NCBI GenBank assembly: GCA_963575645.1 | Contig: OY754466.1 | Coordinates: forward strand, 6,984,001 to 7,048,000 | From: Xanthostigma xanthostigma | Taxonomy: Eukaryota > Arthropoda > Insecta > Raphidioptera > Raphidiidae | Direction: 5' to 3' | Length of the DNA stretch: 64,000 nucleotides | In this document: one piece after another, positions 41,338-52,459 of the stretch | Layout: each line of letters begins with the position of its first letter | How positions within the stretch are numbered: the first letter of the stretch is position 1 | Position numbers and translations under genes: made by a program | Notes under the pieces: generated by a model | What the model saw: only the letters and a program-made list of their open reading frames with translations | The model's database searches: none | What the model was told of the DNA's origin: nothing

Positions 41338-41900
41338 TTATATTGCTTTTAGAACCTTTGTCAATACCAGTTAGGGTTGGGTAAAATATGTTTTTTGGAT
41401 TCGAAAGACCACAAATCGAATTTTTTTGAAAATTTTTGAAAAGTAATTTTTGACCGAAATTGGTACCTACTTGTATTGGAGTGCTAAAAAACAGGCAAAT
41501 TCGGTATCGTCATATTAAAATGTAATAAAAATTAAAATTTTGTTGCGCACAAATAAGCCCACTGACCAACGTAAAACTGTTATTATTACCAATCCTATAA
41601 AATTATAAATATTACAACTAATCAAGCGTTTTGCAAATGAAAATATAAAACAACGTTTTTTATGTGTAATAATTAATTTATGCCTTCTCATTTCTCAAAG
41701 TCATTTTAATTGTTATGATAAGACATTAATAAAATAAAATATAGTAATTGCACAAACTTTTGTAATATTTGACTAAAAGAATGTATACATAGGATTACTC
41801 TGAATACATTTACCATTAATTCAATGCAACTAGATTTAGCTGAAATTGACCAGAAATTTTGTTCTCTCTGTGCATACAAAATAACTGATAAATTTCTTAA
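41338..41900. other. AT-rich sequence, nothing recognised
   Basis: No gene or repeat partner seen. Confidence 0.45.
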
Positions 41901-41979
41901 GACCGCCGCACACGACGCTGGTTTTGCTGCTAGATTCCTCGTTTTTTAACACCCGGGTAAAACCGGGCGGGACCGCTAG
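41901..41979 (+). mobile_element. Joined fragments: MITE tip and Helitron 3' end
   Basis: GACCGCCGCACACGACGCTGG (41904-41924) is a CACACGAGG-family tip; at 41950-41979 ACCCGGGTAAAACCGGGCGG continues to GACCGCTAG, the Helitron 3' end. No other part of either element is adjacent. Confidence 0.65.
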
Positions 41980-42126
41980 TACAAAAATAAAATAAAAATA
42001 CACCTAATTAAAAATAACTTCTATTCATCAATAGAAGATTTTTTTAACACGAAAATTTAATTGTAACTTGTCTGATTTGTGTAAATTTGCATGTGAAACA
42101 CCAATAAAAATCTTATCTTATCTTAT
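41980..42126 (+). mobile_element. Retrotransposon 3' tail with TTATC repeats
   Basis: AACACCAATAAAAATC is followed by TTATCTTATCTTAT. A polyadenylation-like signal plus short tandem tail is typical of non-LTR retrotransposon ends. Confidence 0.5.
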
Positions 42127-42447
42127 AGGTATGTGTGTGTACTACAAGTCTGACGTCACACTTCAAACCATCATGGCGGACAACATTTTTGATAAACCTA
42201 CCTATCAAAAAATTGCATTTTTAAAATTGAACTAATATATCAACCTCGTGTTTCTGTGAATATAAATCGACAATTTTTGATTTCTTAATTTGATAAATTA
42301 TCGTATTCTCATATTTTAATTATTTATTTTTTTCTAGTGTCAAATACCCTATTACCACAAAATATCACTGTAATAAGAGGTTTAGACGATAATTTGAGTA
42401 AAATTTGCTTCTGGAATTTGTGTGGCAATATTTGTTTATCGATACTT

Positions 42448-42875
42448 AATAATAATAATGCGTTCTACGTCCGTTTCTCGACTTTTATGTCATAACAGAC
42501 GCCATTCGCACCATTACTATTTCCATCTATCACACTTCCCGTTATTTTCTACATTTTTAAACTTCAACTTAATTAATAGCAATGGGCGAATGAAGGAATT
42601 TTTAGGAAATTAAGGATAAGGCAGGCAAATTTTGAGCATAGGAGTTTGACAAGTAATCGGCCATGGCCTTGAATAAGGAACCATCTCGATATTTATCTGG
42701 AATTATTTAGGGAAACCATGGAAAACCTCAACAAGATGGCCGGTACAGGAATTACAGTTTCTCGGCGAGAGGTAGTAGAAAAAAAGTCCTAGTCACATCT
42801 GCCCCTGCCGGGATTCGAACCCGGTACCTCCCGAATGCGAGTCTACTGCTCTCACCACTACGCCACCCCGCTCGG
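42448..42875 (-). mobile_element. tRNA-derived SINE with 15-bp target duplication
   Basis: On the minus strand the element begins CACCGAGCGGGGTGGCGTAG, a tRNA-like head, continues through a body of about 350 bp, and ends ATTATTATTATT. TGTTTATCGATACTT is directly repeated at 42433-42447 and 42876-42890. Head, ATT tail and duplication length fit a SINE moved by an RTE/CR1-like partner. The body includes GATGGCCGGTACAGGAATTA (plus strand). It lies 200 bp upstream of the gene at 43075. Confidence 0.85.
42800..42875 (-). promoter_or_regulatory. Internal Pol III promoter of the SINE
   Basis: A box-like TGGCGTAGTGGTGAGAGC and B box GGTTCGAATCC are spaced as in a tRNA gene on the minus strand. Confidence 0.75.
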
Positions 42876-43013
42876 TGTTTATCGATACTTTTTTGAGACA
42901 CTCTGTAAATAGGTAAGATGCATATTAGAGACCCATTGGTTCGCCTAATAAAAAACTAAAGTAGATAATAATGCATTTAGTTGTAGGTGTTTGAATAAGT
43001 TATTCAGTCCGCT

Positions 43014-43022
43014 TATAAATAA
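43014..43022 (+). promoter_or_regulatory. Possible TATA box of the secreted-protein gene
   Basis: TATAAATAA lies 61 bp before the ATG at 43075, placing a start near 43044 and a leader of about 30 bases. An upstream ATG at 43040 would fall close to that start. Tentative. Confidence 0.35.
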
Positions 43023-43074
43023 TCAAACCTGACCACATCATGTCTAGTAGATTGAATTGTTCTAACTTGACAAA

Positions 43075-44983
43075 ATGGCAGCCACTTCATTGATACCGTT
43101 TCTAGTGTTAATACTATTGAGCACACGTAAGTGTATTAATATTAATTGAAAAAATTTAAAAATAATACCGGAAATCAGTGCAAAATTTTATAAAACCGTG
43201 ACGCCAGAAGTATTTTAGGTAATTTTCAATTGACTTCATAAAAAAGGAGGTTATCAATTCGACATGTTTTATTTTAATATATTAATTTTTGGCTTCTACA
43301 AAATTGTAATTAGCCACGTCTTAATTAACTACTGGGATACAAGATGAATGGACATTCGACATGTTAATTAGTGAAATAAAAAGGATAAAAAAAAATTCCA
43401 AATTTTCGGTGATTTTCAACAGATTGTAACTTGGAGAAAAATGATTGTAGCAAATTAAAAAAAAAAAGAAAATTGTAGATCCGAGTGTCTAGTTTTTGGA
43501 TCTGAGCTACGAAATTTTTTTAGTGTCAACGCTTTTCGAGTAATCTTAAGAAAATCACCGACAAAAAATTTTTTTTCGTTTTCTTTTTTTTTTGGACATT
43601 TATTTGTTTGACTTAGCCACTATATGAACCGGAGAACTTGTTCATTTGGCTTCAATTTATTTTTTAAAGACCTCGATACGATCACTTCTCGCCGCGATAT
43701 CGGTCTTTGACTGGAAAAAGTCAAAAATTCGTATACCTGGACTAAAAAAAAAAATCAAATAATTTTGAAATTTCTTTTGTCGGCAGTTTGCTTGTTTTCT
43801 TAAGATTACTCAAAAACCGCTGACGCTAAAAGTTTGGTACAATTTGACCGGGAGCCATTTTCCATAAGGATCTTCGGGGTCCTTTGTAATATCCTTGATA
43901 CCAATCTACTATTGTGTATAACATATTCGAGGTGTCAGACATTTTAAATGGTTCATGTTATTTGTCAGAGAACATTATTTTAACGTTTTGGATGAAGTTT
44001 TTAAGCTATTCAATTAAAAAAAAATTGGTTGTTTGTAAAGTCGGTTTACGGACGATAGTTTTACGTGATAACGTATTCCGCTCGAATATCATATTTAATA
44101 ATCACGCACAGGGTCAGGCGGAACGTTAGGACGTTACACTTATTCGTGCATGCAGCCGGTGTTTCATCTTTTTATATTGACGTGATTCATCAATTTATAA
44201 GACGTTATCACGTCAAAAACAAACATTATCTATACATTTTTACATGTCGTCGAAACGACATCTTTCGGAAAATTTCGAGGGAAAACGCCCCAAAATCAAG
44301 AAATAGGTGTCAGACTAGGCCTAATAAAGCCATATACAAAGTTTGGGGAGAGTATGTATCAATAAAATTTTTGCCGACGGGCACTCTGACTATTATAATC
44401 AACATTACCTTTGCAGTTTACATTTCAATTAATATACGTAACTTAACCTACTTAATGTATGTATCCACTACAATTGATGAAATTTTCAGAATGCCAAGGA
44501 AATGAATGGAAAATTTTCAAACATGGACCAGGAAGACGTAGCGGGGAGGAAACACTGCTAACTTCCGAAACGAACGACGACGACTCAAGTCCAAAATTTA
44601 AAAGCCAGGATAGCGGTGCTTCCGATATCTTAGCACCTTATTACTCAACGAACGGGTTTCAGTCATCTGATCACATGACGTTTGATTCTTCCCAGGATTC
44701 TTCAAACAGTTATCCATCTTATAGTTACCCTGGATTGGATTCCAATGATCTCAATGATTCAAGTTATGACAAAGGTCTTGATCGGATCAATTATCAATCT
44801 GATATTTCGTTCCTTCAATTTTCGGTGAGACATATTTGCGACCTGCTTATAAGACGTTTTATAAAGTTCTTGAAACTAATTTTCATATATCCGGCCAAGT
44901 TAGTGGTATGGCCTTTGAAATTGTGTTTCAGATCTTTTAAAAATATGATCAAAAAACTATGGGAATCCTCTAAGATGTGGTAG
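43075..44983 (+). CDS. Two-exon gene for a predicted secreted protein, unknown function
   Basis: Exon 1 (43075-43126) encodes MAATSLIPFLVLILLST, a short signal-peptide-like N terminus, and ends at a strong donor (CACAC/GTAAGTG). Exon 2 (44490-44983) starts after TTTTCAG and ends with TAG; the phase fits exactly (phase 1), giving 181 residues. The mature part would begin near QCQGNEWKIFKHGPGRR. Residues about 45-115 are rich in Ser, Asp, Tyr and Pro; the last 60 are basic, aromatic and amphipathic (FIKFLKLIFIYPAKLVVWPL). I recognise no family. Role and location are inferred only from the signal peptide: secreted or membrane-associated. The intron (43127-44489) holds mobile DNA, and the acceptor lies in repeat-shared sequence. 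ATTAAA at 45105 could be the polyadenylation signal. A SINE sits just upstream. Confidence 0.6.
43919..44497 (+). repeat. Dispersed element in the intron, overlapping the splice acceptor
   Basis: It matches the reverse complement of 24549-25440 from AACATATTCGAGGTG to AATTTTCAGAATGCCA, broken by the nested MITE at 44028-44225. The match runs through the acceptor AG (44488-44489) and seven bases into exon 2, then stops. Confidence 0.75.
44028..44225. mobile_element. MITE with ACGTGATAACG ends, nested in the intron
   Basis: GTAAAGTCGGTTTACGGACG leads into ACGTGATAACG; on the other side CGTTATCACGTC. A close copy is at 50637-50825 in copy B of the composite element, and its first 45 bp at 7335-7375 in copy A. 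Confidence 0.7.
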
Positions 44984-45110
44984 ATAAAAACGGGAGTTGG
45001 AAGGATATTTTTCGTTTTTCCGAATTTAACAGTTTTAAGAACATAAATTAGGCTTGTACGATACTACAGAAGATGGGTTATGGAAGCGACAGTAACCAGT
45101 ATTAATTAAA

Positions 45111-45294
45111 ATTGATACATCTTGGTCAAAGGGCGACATTGTGTCATTGTTAGCAAGGCCCTTTTATCACATTTGGCATAACTTTCAGCGCTCTGGGCTT
45201 TAGATTTCGTTGCGTATATTCTAAAGATTGTAGACAAAAATTATGTTTTTTATACAAACACCCGAACGTCAAATTCTCCCTGCATTAACACTAA
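45111..45294. other. Unrecognised sequence downstream of the gene
   Basis: No gene or repeat seen. Confidence 0.4.
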
Positions 45295-45472
45295 TGGAAG
45301 ATTAAAAAGGAAGAATCTTGGTGGCATAGGATCGATGAAACAAAGCAAATACTGAAGGTTTTTATTGCATTTTATTGTCTGACGTTTCGACAATCTTTAT
45401 TCCATCTTCGGAGAATCAATGTTTTCTCAGTACTGAAACAACAGACAGCATTGATTCCTTTTTAATCTTCCA
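45295..45472. mobile_element. 178-bp MITE with 18-bp perfect inverted ends
   Basis: TGGAAGATTAAAAAGGAA at 45295-45312 and its exact reverse complement at 45455-45472. Inside, TCTGACGTTTCGAC...CCATCTTCGG is the reverse of a hammerhead-like core. No coding content. Confidence 0.75.
45379..45414 (-). ncRNA. Degenerate hammerhead-ribozyme-like core
   Basis: Minus strand: CCGAAGATGG, 12 bases, then GTCGAAACGTC. The first core strand has C for T (CCGAAGA for CTGAAGA) and stem II is weak. Confidence 0.2.
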
Positions 45473-46174
45473 ACATTGAAACAGGATCATCATCACTCTA
45501 AATTATTAGAGTTATTTTTCACAATTAACACTAATGACGAGTTCTTTTAAGTGAGCATTTTACCAATTCAATGCTTCTCGGTTAGTTTATTTTGCCGCAG
45601 CCTGTATATATGCACGATCAAAAATATTGATGGGGATGTCGCTTCAGTACATAATTTTCTGTGCGTATACGAACAGCCATAACAGCAATAATTATTGATA
45701 CAATTCTATTTTTATATAGTTTGCGATTTTATTTCTTCGAAAATAATCAACAACCAAATTTAAAAACTTATTACATGGAAGCACTTTGTATTCAATTAAA
45801 AAATTGTGATTTTCTAAAGTTTACCATTATTGATAAATATATTTCTCTATTAAATAATCTATTTTTTAACGGTTACTTTTTTATTCTTTCTGTATTTAAA
45901 GAAATTATTACAGTAGTACACATCTATATATTTGTAAATGTAAATTGATCTTTAATAAACGCTATGAATATTATTAGTGGTCGCCAAGGTTCTTATAAGG
46001 ATTTCTCCTGAACCGATTTACCTGTGTTAATTCGTACACATCATGATGAAACATATATTGTACACTTCCCCATCATTAAAACAAAGAGAACAATGCTTGT
46101 TTAATCGCAATATGTACCAATTAACGCCCCCAAATGGGTACCAAGACTTTTTCCTTTCCATATTGTATATTACA
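45473..46174. other. AT-rich region with a doubtful open frame
   Basis: A 95-codon plus-strand frame (45661-45948) is hydrophobic and AT-driven, followed by AATAAA at 45955. No domain is visible. It may be distal 3' UTR or chance. Confidence 0.3.
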
Positions 46175-47225
46175 CTAGCGGTCCCGCTCGGTTTCACCCG
46201 GGTGCAAAAAAACTAATAGGGAGAGACACGAGTCGCACGTTCATCTTAGTTTAGCGAGAGGAATGTTGTGTCCAAATTTCATAATGATCGGAGTTACCGT
46301 TCAAAAGTTTTTGTCGAAAGGACAAGTTTCGAGTTACATTTTTAGGCGCGAATAGCGTAAGCTAAAGCGCCTATATGTACTCGCTTTGTCTGTGAATCTG
46401 TGAATCTGTGAATCTGTGAATCTGTGAGTCACGCTTTTTGTATCCAGCGTACAGCCCAAACGACTTAACCGATTTTAAAAAACTTTTTTTTGTTCGATTT
46501 GTCTCCGGGTAACTTAAATCCTAACGTCGCCCGATTTTTGAATTTTTGCTCCAGAGGGGAGCAATTTAGAAAAAACGAAGTTTTTCGCTTATAACTCGCT
46601 CAATTTAAATCAGATCGGTTCGAAACCTGTCTTAAACGAAAGAGGAGAAAATTTTACATAAATTTCGTACAACAGAATTCGCCCAATCACTTTTCTTATA
46701 CACATTTATATAGAAATAAATTCAATCTGATATAACCGATAGCAAACATCTTTCGGTTATCTCTCTCTGTTGCACGGTATAACATGGTAATTTAATTATT
46801 GCGTATGTTCTGTCTTAAAATAAAATTGGTCGATAATTTTATTTATGACAATAATAAAACAAAGGAGATAGCATTTGTTCAAAAACGGATGCCATTTGAA
46901 ATATTTATCAAATGCAACGCCTTCTAAGTTAACAATTTGAATAACTAATTATTAGAACTTAATACTTTGACAGAATATGCAAACGTCACTTTTGACATTT
47001 CTTATCATTCCGACATCAAGGAAGAGCGGATTGAAACCAAATTTTGGGAGGATGTTTGATATGCAAATATGAAGTGGTCTATTGTTTTTGGGGAACATCG
47101 GCGCATGCGTAAAAGAATATATCTCTTATAATGTTGTTTTATATAATAATAATATAGTTTTTAAAACGGTTTTTACTCTATCTATTTTTACTAGAAATTT
47201 TTGTAAATTTTTTGGGGAAAATCGG

Positions 47226-50200
47226 TGACGTCACTATAAATCCAATATGGCGGACTTCTAAAGATGGCGGACTAATTTTATTATGCTTTCATACAATATG
47301 GGTATCAAATGAAAGGGCTTGCTGAGAATAACTCGAAAAATAAAGTGACGTCACTCTAAATCCAATATGGCGGACTTCTAAAGATGGCGGGCTAATTTTA
47401 TTATGCTTTCCTACAATATGGGTATCAAATGAAAGGGCTTGCTGAGAATAACTCGAAAAATAAAGTGACGTCACTCTACATCCAATATGGCGGACTTCTA
47501 AAGATGGCGGACTAATTTTATTAAGTTTTCCTACAATATGGGTATCAAATGAAAGGGCTTGCTGAGAATAACTCGAAAAATAAAGTGACATTACTCTAAA
47601 TCCAATATGGCGGACTTCTAAAGATGGCGGACTAATTTTATTATGCTTTCTAACAATATGGGTATTAAATGAAAGGGCTTGCTGAGAATAACTCGAAAAT
47701 AAAGTGACGTCACTCTAAATCCAATATGGCGGACTTCTAAAGATGGCGGACTAATTTTATTATGTTTTCCTACAATATGGGTATCAAATGAAAGGGCTTG
47801 CTGAGAATAACTCGAAAAATAAAGTGACGTCACTCTAAATCCAATATGGCGGACTTCTAAAGATGGCGGACTAATTTTATTATGCTTTCCTACAATATGG
47901 GTATCAAATGAAAGGGCTTGCTGAGAATAACTCGAAAAATAAAGTGACGTCACTCTAAATCCAATATGGCGGACTTCTAAAGATGGCGGACTAATTTTAT
48001 TATGTTTTCCTACAATATGGGTATCAAATGAAAGGGCTTGCTGAGAATAACTCGAAAAATAAAGTGACAGTACTCTAAATCCAATATGGCGGACTTCTAA
48101 AGATGGCGGACTAATTTTATTATGTTTTCCTACAATATGGGTATCAAATGAAAGGGCTTGCTGAGAATAACTCGAAAAATAAAGTGGCATTACTCTAAAT
48201 CCAATATGGCGGACTTCTAAAGATGGCGGACTAATTTTATTATGCTTTCCAACAATATGGGTATCAAATGAAAGGGCTTGCTGAGAATAACTCGAAAAAT
48301 AAAGTGACGTCACTCTAAATCCAATATGGCGGACTTCTAAAGATGGCGGACTAATTTTATTATGCTTTCCTACAATATGGGTATCAAATGAAAGGGGTTG
48401 TTGAGAATAACTCGAAAAATAAAGTGACGTCACTCTACATCCAATATGGCGGACTTCTAAACATGGCGGACTAATTTTATTATGTTTTCCTACAATATGG
48501 GTATCAAATGAAAGGGCTTGCTGAGAATAACTCGAAAAATAAAGTGACATTACTCTAAATCCAATATGGGGGATCTAAAAATGGCGGCCTAATTTTATTA
48601 TGCTTTCCTACAATATGGGTATCAAATGAAAGGGCTTGCTGAGAGTAACTCGAAACATAAAGTGACGTCACTCTAAATCCAATATGGCGGACTTCTAAAG
48701 ATGGCGGACTAATTTTATTATGCTTTCCTACAATATGGGTATCAAATGAAAGGGCTTGCTGAGAATAACTCGAAAAATAAAGTGACGTCACTCTACATCC
48801 AATATGGCGGACTTCTAAAGATGGCGGACTAATTTTATTATGCTTTCCTACAATATGGGTATTAAATGAAAGGGCTTGCTGAGAATAACTCGAAAAATAA
48901 AGTGACGTCACTCTAAATCCAATATGGCGGACTTCTAAAGATGGCGGACTAATTTTATTATGCTTTCCTACAATATGGGTATCAAATGAAAGGGCTTGCT
49001 GAGAGTAACTCGAAACATAAAGTGACGTCACTCTACATCCAATATGGCGGACTTCTAAAGATGGCGGACTAATTTTATTATGCTTTCCAACAATATGGGT
49101 ATCAAATGAAAGGGCTTGCTGAGAATAACTCGAAAAATAAAGTGACGTCACTCTAAATCCAATATGGCGGACTTCTAAAGATGGCGGACTAATTTTATTA
49201 TGCTTTCCAATAATATGGGTATCAAATGAAAGGGCTTGCTGAGAATAACTCGAAAAATAAAGTGACGTCACTCTAAATCCAATATGGCGGACTTCTAAAG
49301 ATGGCGGACTAATTTTATTATGTTTTCCTACAATATGGGTATCAAATGAAGGGGCTTGCTGAGAATAACTCGAAAAATAAAGTGACATTACGCTAAATCC
49401 AATATGGCGGACTTCTAAAGATGGCGGACTAATTTTATTATGCTTTCCTACAATATGGGTATCAAATGAAAGGGCTTGCTGAGAATAACTCGAAAAATAA
49501 AGTGACGTCACTCTACATCCAATATGGCGGACTTCTAAAGATGGCGGACTAATTTTTTAAGCTTTCCTACAATATGGGTATCAAATGAAAGGGCTTGCTG
49601 AGAATAACTCGAAAAATAAAGTGACGTCACTCTACATCCAATATGGCGGACTTCTAAAGATGGCGGACTAATTTTATTATGTTTTCTTACAATATGGGTA
49701 TCAAATGAAAGGGCTTGCTGAGAATAACGCGAAAAATAAAGTGACGTCACTCTAAATCCAATATGGCGGACTTCTAAAGATGGCGGACTAATTTTATTAT
49801 GCTTTCCTACAATATGGGTATCAAATGAAAGGGCTTGCTGAGAATAACTCGAAAAATAAAGTGACGTCACTCTACATCCAATATGGCGGTTTTCTAAAGA
49901 TGGCGGACTAATTTTATTATGTTTTCCTACAATATGGGTATCAAATGAAAGGGTTTGCTGAGAATAACTCGAAAAATAAAGTGACATTACTCTAAATCCA
50001 ATATGGCGGACTTTTAAAGATGGCGGACTAATTTTATTATGTTTTCCTACAATATGGGTATCAAATGAAAGGGCTTGCTGAGAATAACTCGAAAAATAAA
50101 GTGACATTACTCTAAATCCAATATGGCGGACTTCTAAAGATGGCGGACTAATTTTATTATGCTTTCCAACAATATGGGTATCAAATGAAAGGGCTTGCTG

Positions 50201-50626
50201 AGAATAACTCGAAAAATAAAGTGACGTCACTCTAAATCCAATATGGCGGACTTCTAAAGATGGCGGACTAATTTTATTATGCTTTCCTACAATATGGGTA
50301 TCAAATGAAAGGGCTTGCTGAGAATAACTCGAAAAATAAAGTGACGTCACTCTACATCCAATATGGCGGACTTCTAAAGATGGCGGACTAATTTTATTAT
50401 GTTTTCCTACAATATGGGTATCAAATGAAAGGGCTTGCTGAGAATAACTCGAAACATAAAGTGACGTCACTCTAAATCCAATATGGCGGACTTCTAAAGA
50501 TGGCGGACTAATTTTATTATGCTTTCCAACAATATGGGTATCAAATGAAAGGGCTTGCTGAGAATAACTCGAAAAATAAAGTGACGTCACTCTAAATCCA
50601 ATATGGCGGACTTCTAAAGATGGTGA
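47226..50626 (-). repeat. 120-bp satellite array, about 28 units
   Basis: Same monomer as 7370-8376, inverted. Most units keep GTGACGTCAC; several have GTGACATTAC. AAGATGGCGGACT and ATATGGCGGACTT occur in nearly every unit. Rare single-base deletions (near 47700, 48575, 49555) break the long frames, giving apparent 310-, 318- and 351-codon frames of a 40-residue repeat. Variant types alternate along the array, suggesting unequal exchange in blocks. Confidence 0.95.
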
Positions 50627-50636
50627 CTAAGTTTTT

Positions 50637-50825
50637 GACGTGATAACGTCTTATAAATTGATGAAACATCAGCTGCACGCACGAAAAAGTGTAACGTTCC
50701 ATAACGTTCCGCCTGACCCTGTGCGTGTAAGCGAGAGCGCAGTAATGTATTATTAAATATGATATTCGAGCGGAATACGTTATCACGTAAAACTATCGTC
50801 CGTAAACCGACTTTACAGACAACCA
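50637..50825. mobile_element. MITE with ACGTGATAACG ends, in copy B
   Basis: Reverse complement of the intron copy at 44028-44225: GACGTGATAACG at one side and CGTTATCACGT at the other, with AACGTTCCGCCTGACCCTGT inside. Confidence 0.7.
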
Positions 50826-50849
50826 ATTTTTTTATATAATAATGGTGTA

Positions 50850-51400
50850 CTTTTCATAATGTTTTATTATTTTACTTTACAAGAAAGTTTTCTAAAATGT
50901 TTTTTGAGGGAAAGTCGGCGCATGCGCAGAAGAGGTATAAGTTATAAAGTTGTTTGTATATAACAACGGTATACTTTTCATAACAGTTTATTATTCGATT
51001 TATTTTTACAAGAGTTTTGTATAATTTTTGGGAAATATCGGCGCATGCGCAAAAGAGATACAAGCCATAGTTGTTTTTTATATAATAATGGTGTACTTTT
51101 TATAATGTTTTATTATTCTACTTTACAAGAAAGTTTTGTAAAATGTTTTTTGAGGGAAAGTCGGCGCATGCGCAGAAGAGGTATAAGTTATAAAGTTGTT
51201 TGTATATAACAATGGTATACTTCTCATAACAGTTTATTATTCGATCTATTTTTACAAGAGTTTTGTATAATTTTTGGGAAAAATCGGCGCATGTGCAAAA
51301 GAGATACATGCCATCGTTGTTTTTTATATAATAATGGTGTACTTTTTATAATGTTTTATTATTCTATTTTAAAGAAAGTTTTGTAAAAAATTCTTTGAGC
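50850..51400 (-). repeat. Four diverged direct repeats with GCGCATGCGC
   Basis: Units at about 110-125 bp spacing carry CGGCGCATGCGCA (50926, 51040, 51159) or the variant GCGCATGTGC (51286). These are the inverted equivalent of 7060-7335, with two more units. Confidence 0.75.
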
Positions 51401-52003
51401 TAAAGTCGGCACATATATGTTATAAAGTTGTTTTTATATAATAATTGGGTACTTTTCATAACGGTTTATTTTTCTATCTGTTATTACAAGAAAGTTATGA
51501 ATTTTTTTTTCTAAACTCATAATTTCAGAAATATTTTGAAAACAAATCTGTTATTCTTTTGTTCTGAAGATGTTAGTTATGTTTAATTTTTGCATGACAC
51601 AATAACATATTACATAGAGAACCATGAATTTATTAAAATTATATTTTCCTTTCTGTGTTTAATTATTTTCAACTGTTATTTTTACTTAGAATAAGTAAAT
51701 TAAGTTATACTATATTATTCTCCAAGTGTCGTTAAATATATACACCGATTTTCAAGCAAAACACCGGGGTATATGACGTAAAATTTCGCGCCTTGTAATT
51801 CTTGAATTACTTGGGCATATACTCCCACTGGTTCATTGATGATCCGCTCCTATTGGTCGTAGCCTGATATTACATAGCCTATAGCCTTCTTCGATAAATA
51901 GACTATCCAACAAAAAAAATTTTTTTAATTCGAACTAGTAGTTTCTGAGATTAGCGCGTTCAAGCAAACAAACAAACTCTTCAGCTTTATATATTAGTAT
52001 AGA

Positions 52004-52459
52004 TATAAGAAAAATGCTCTAAATTACTTAAATAGCTTATATATACCAAGCGGTAAAAGGTTGGGACGACATGGTTTTTTTGCGCTTCAGTTCCCTAACT
52101 ATATGGATTAAAAAGCTACCAGAAAACGTTATATAGGTGCCCCTTAATACGAGTGGACCTTTTGTCACGCGACGCTCTTGTCCCCGCCGCCACTCCTACC
52201 AAACTACAATTTCTGACCGATACAGAATGCATCGTTTTCGTTGGCGCACAAAATTCAATTATGAACACTTAACGATATTGGGTCTGATTTATTGATCATT
52301 GACGGCACCCATCAGTTGAATGATCTATGTACTTCGCGGCGCCGGTGTTCGAACCCAGAGCCCTACGGGAGACACGATGAGAACCTATCAGCTGTTGTTA
52401 TTGTTGAATTAACAAAGAATGTTCAATTTTCTTCGCCGCTGCATCGTTTCATTATTATA
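52004..52459. other. Unrecognised sequence
   Basis: A 61-codon frame at 52292-52477 shows no family motif; its GGTGTTCGAACCCAGAGCCC stretch (52341-52360) slightly recalls a tRNA B box but lacks the A box and arms. Confidence 0.35.

Larger units (their letters stand above)
46344..51831 (+). mobile_element. Helentron-like composite element, copy B
   Basis: It begins with the hairpin AGGCGCGAATAGCG...GCGCCT, runs through about 880 bp of unique sequence (with five GTGAATCT-type short repeats at 46393-46427), a 3.4-kb satellite, a MITE and about 1 kb of diverged direct repeats, and ends CATATACTCCCACTGG. Order and sequence equal copy A in reverse. Comparison with the unsplit Helitron (GAGTTACATTTTTCATTGATG) shows insertion within or beside a T run, with TT at the far junction. 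No Rep/helicase gene is present. Confidence 0.65.
46175..52003 (-). mobile_element. Helitron split by the composite element, copy B
   Basis: CTAG end at 46175-46178 after CGGTCCCGC in reverse, and the TC start at 52003-52002 (TCTATACTAATATATAAAGC). The two halves (169 and 172 bp) join to a Helitron very like the 336-bp copy at 13872-14207. Confidence 0.85.

Noticed and set aside
42800-42875. Functional tRNA gene on the minus strand
   Set aside because: A and B boxes are present, but the arms do not pair as a tRNA and it continues into a SINE body with target duplications.
45661-45948. 95-codon hydrophobic frame
   Set aside because: AT-driven composition; no domain, signal or homology pattern visible.
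48555-49511. Frames of 310-351 codons encoding a 40-residue repeat
   Set aside because: They are translations of the 120-bp satellite, broken by single-base deletions, and appear wherever the satellite does.
47226-50626. CRISPR-like array
   Set aside because: The array has no unique spacers; monomers are contiguous 120-bp satellite units, and the DNA is eukaryotic.
52341-52360. Possible tRNA B box
   Set aside because: No A box or pairing arms at proper distance.
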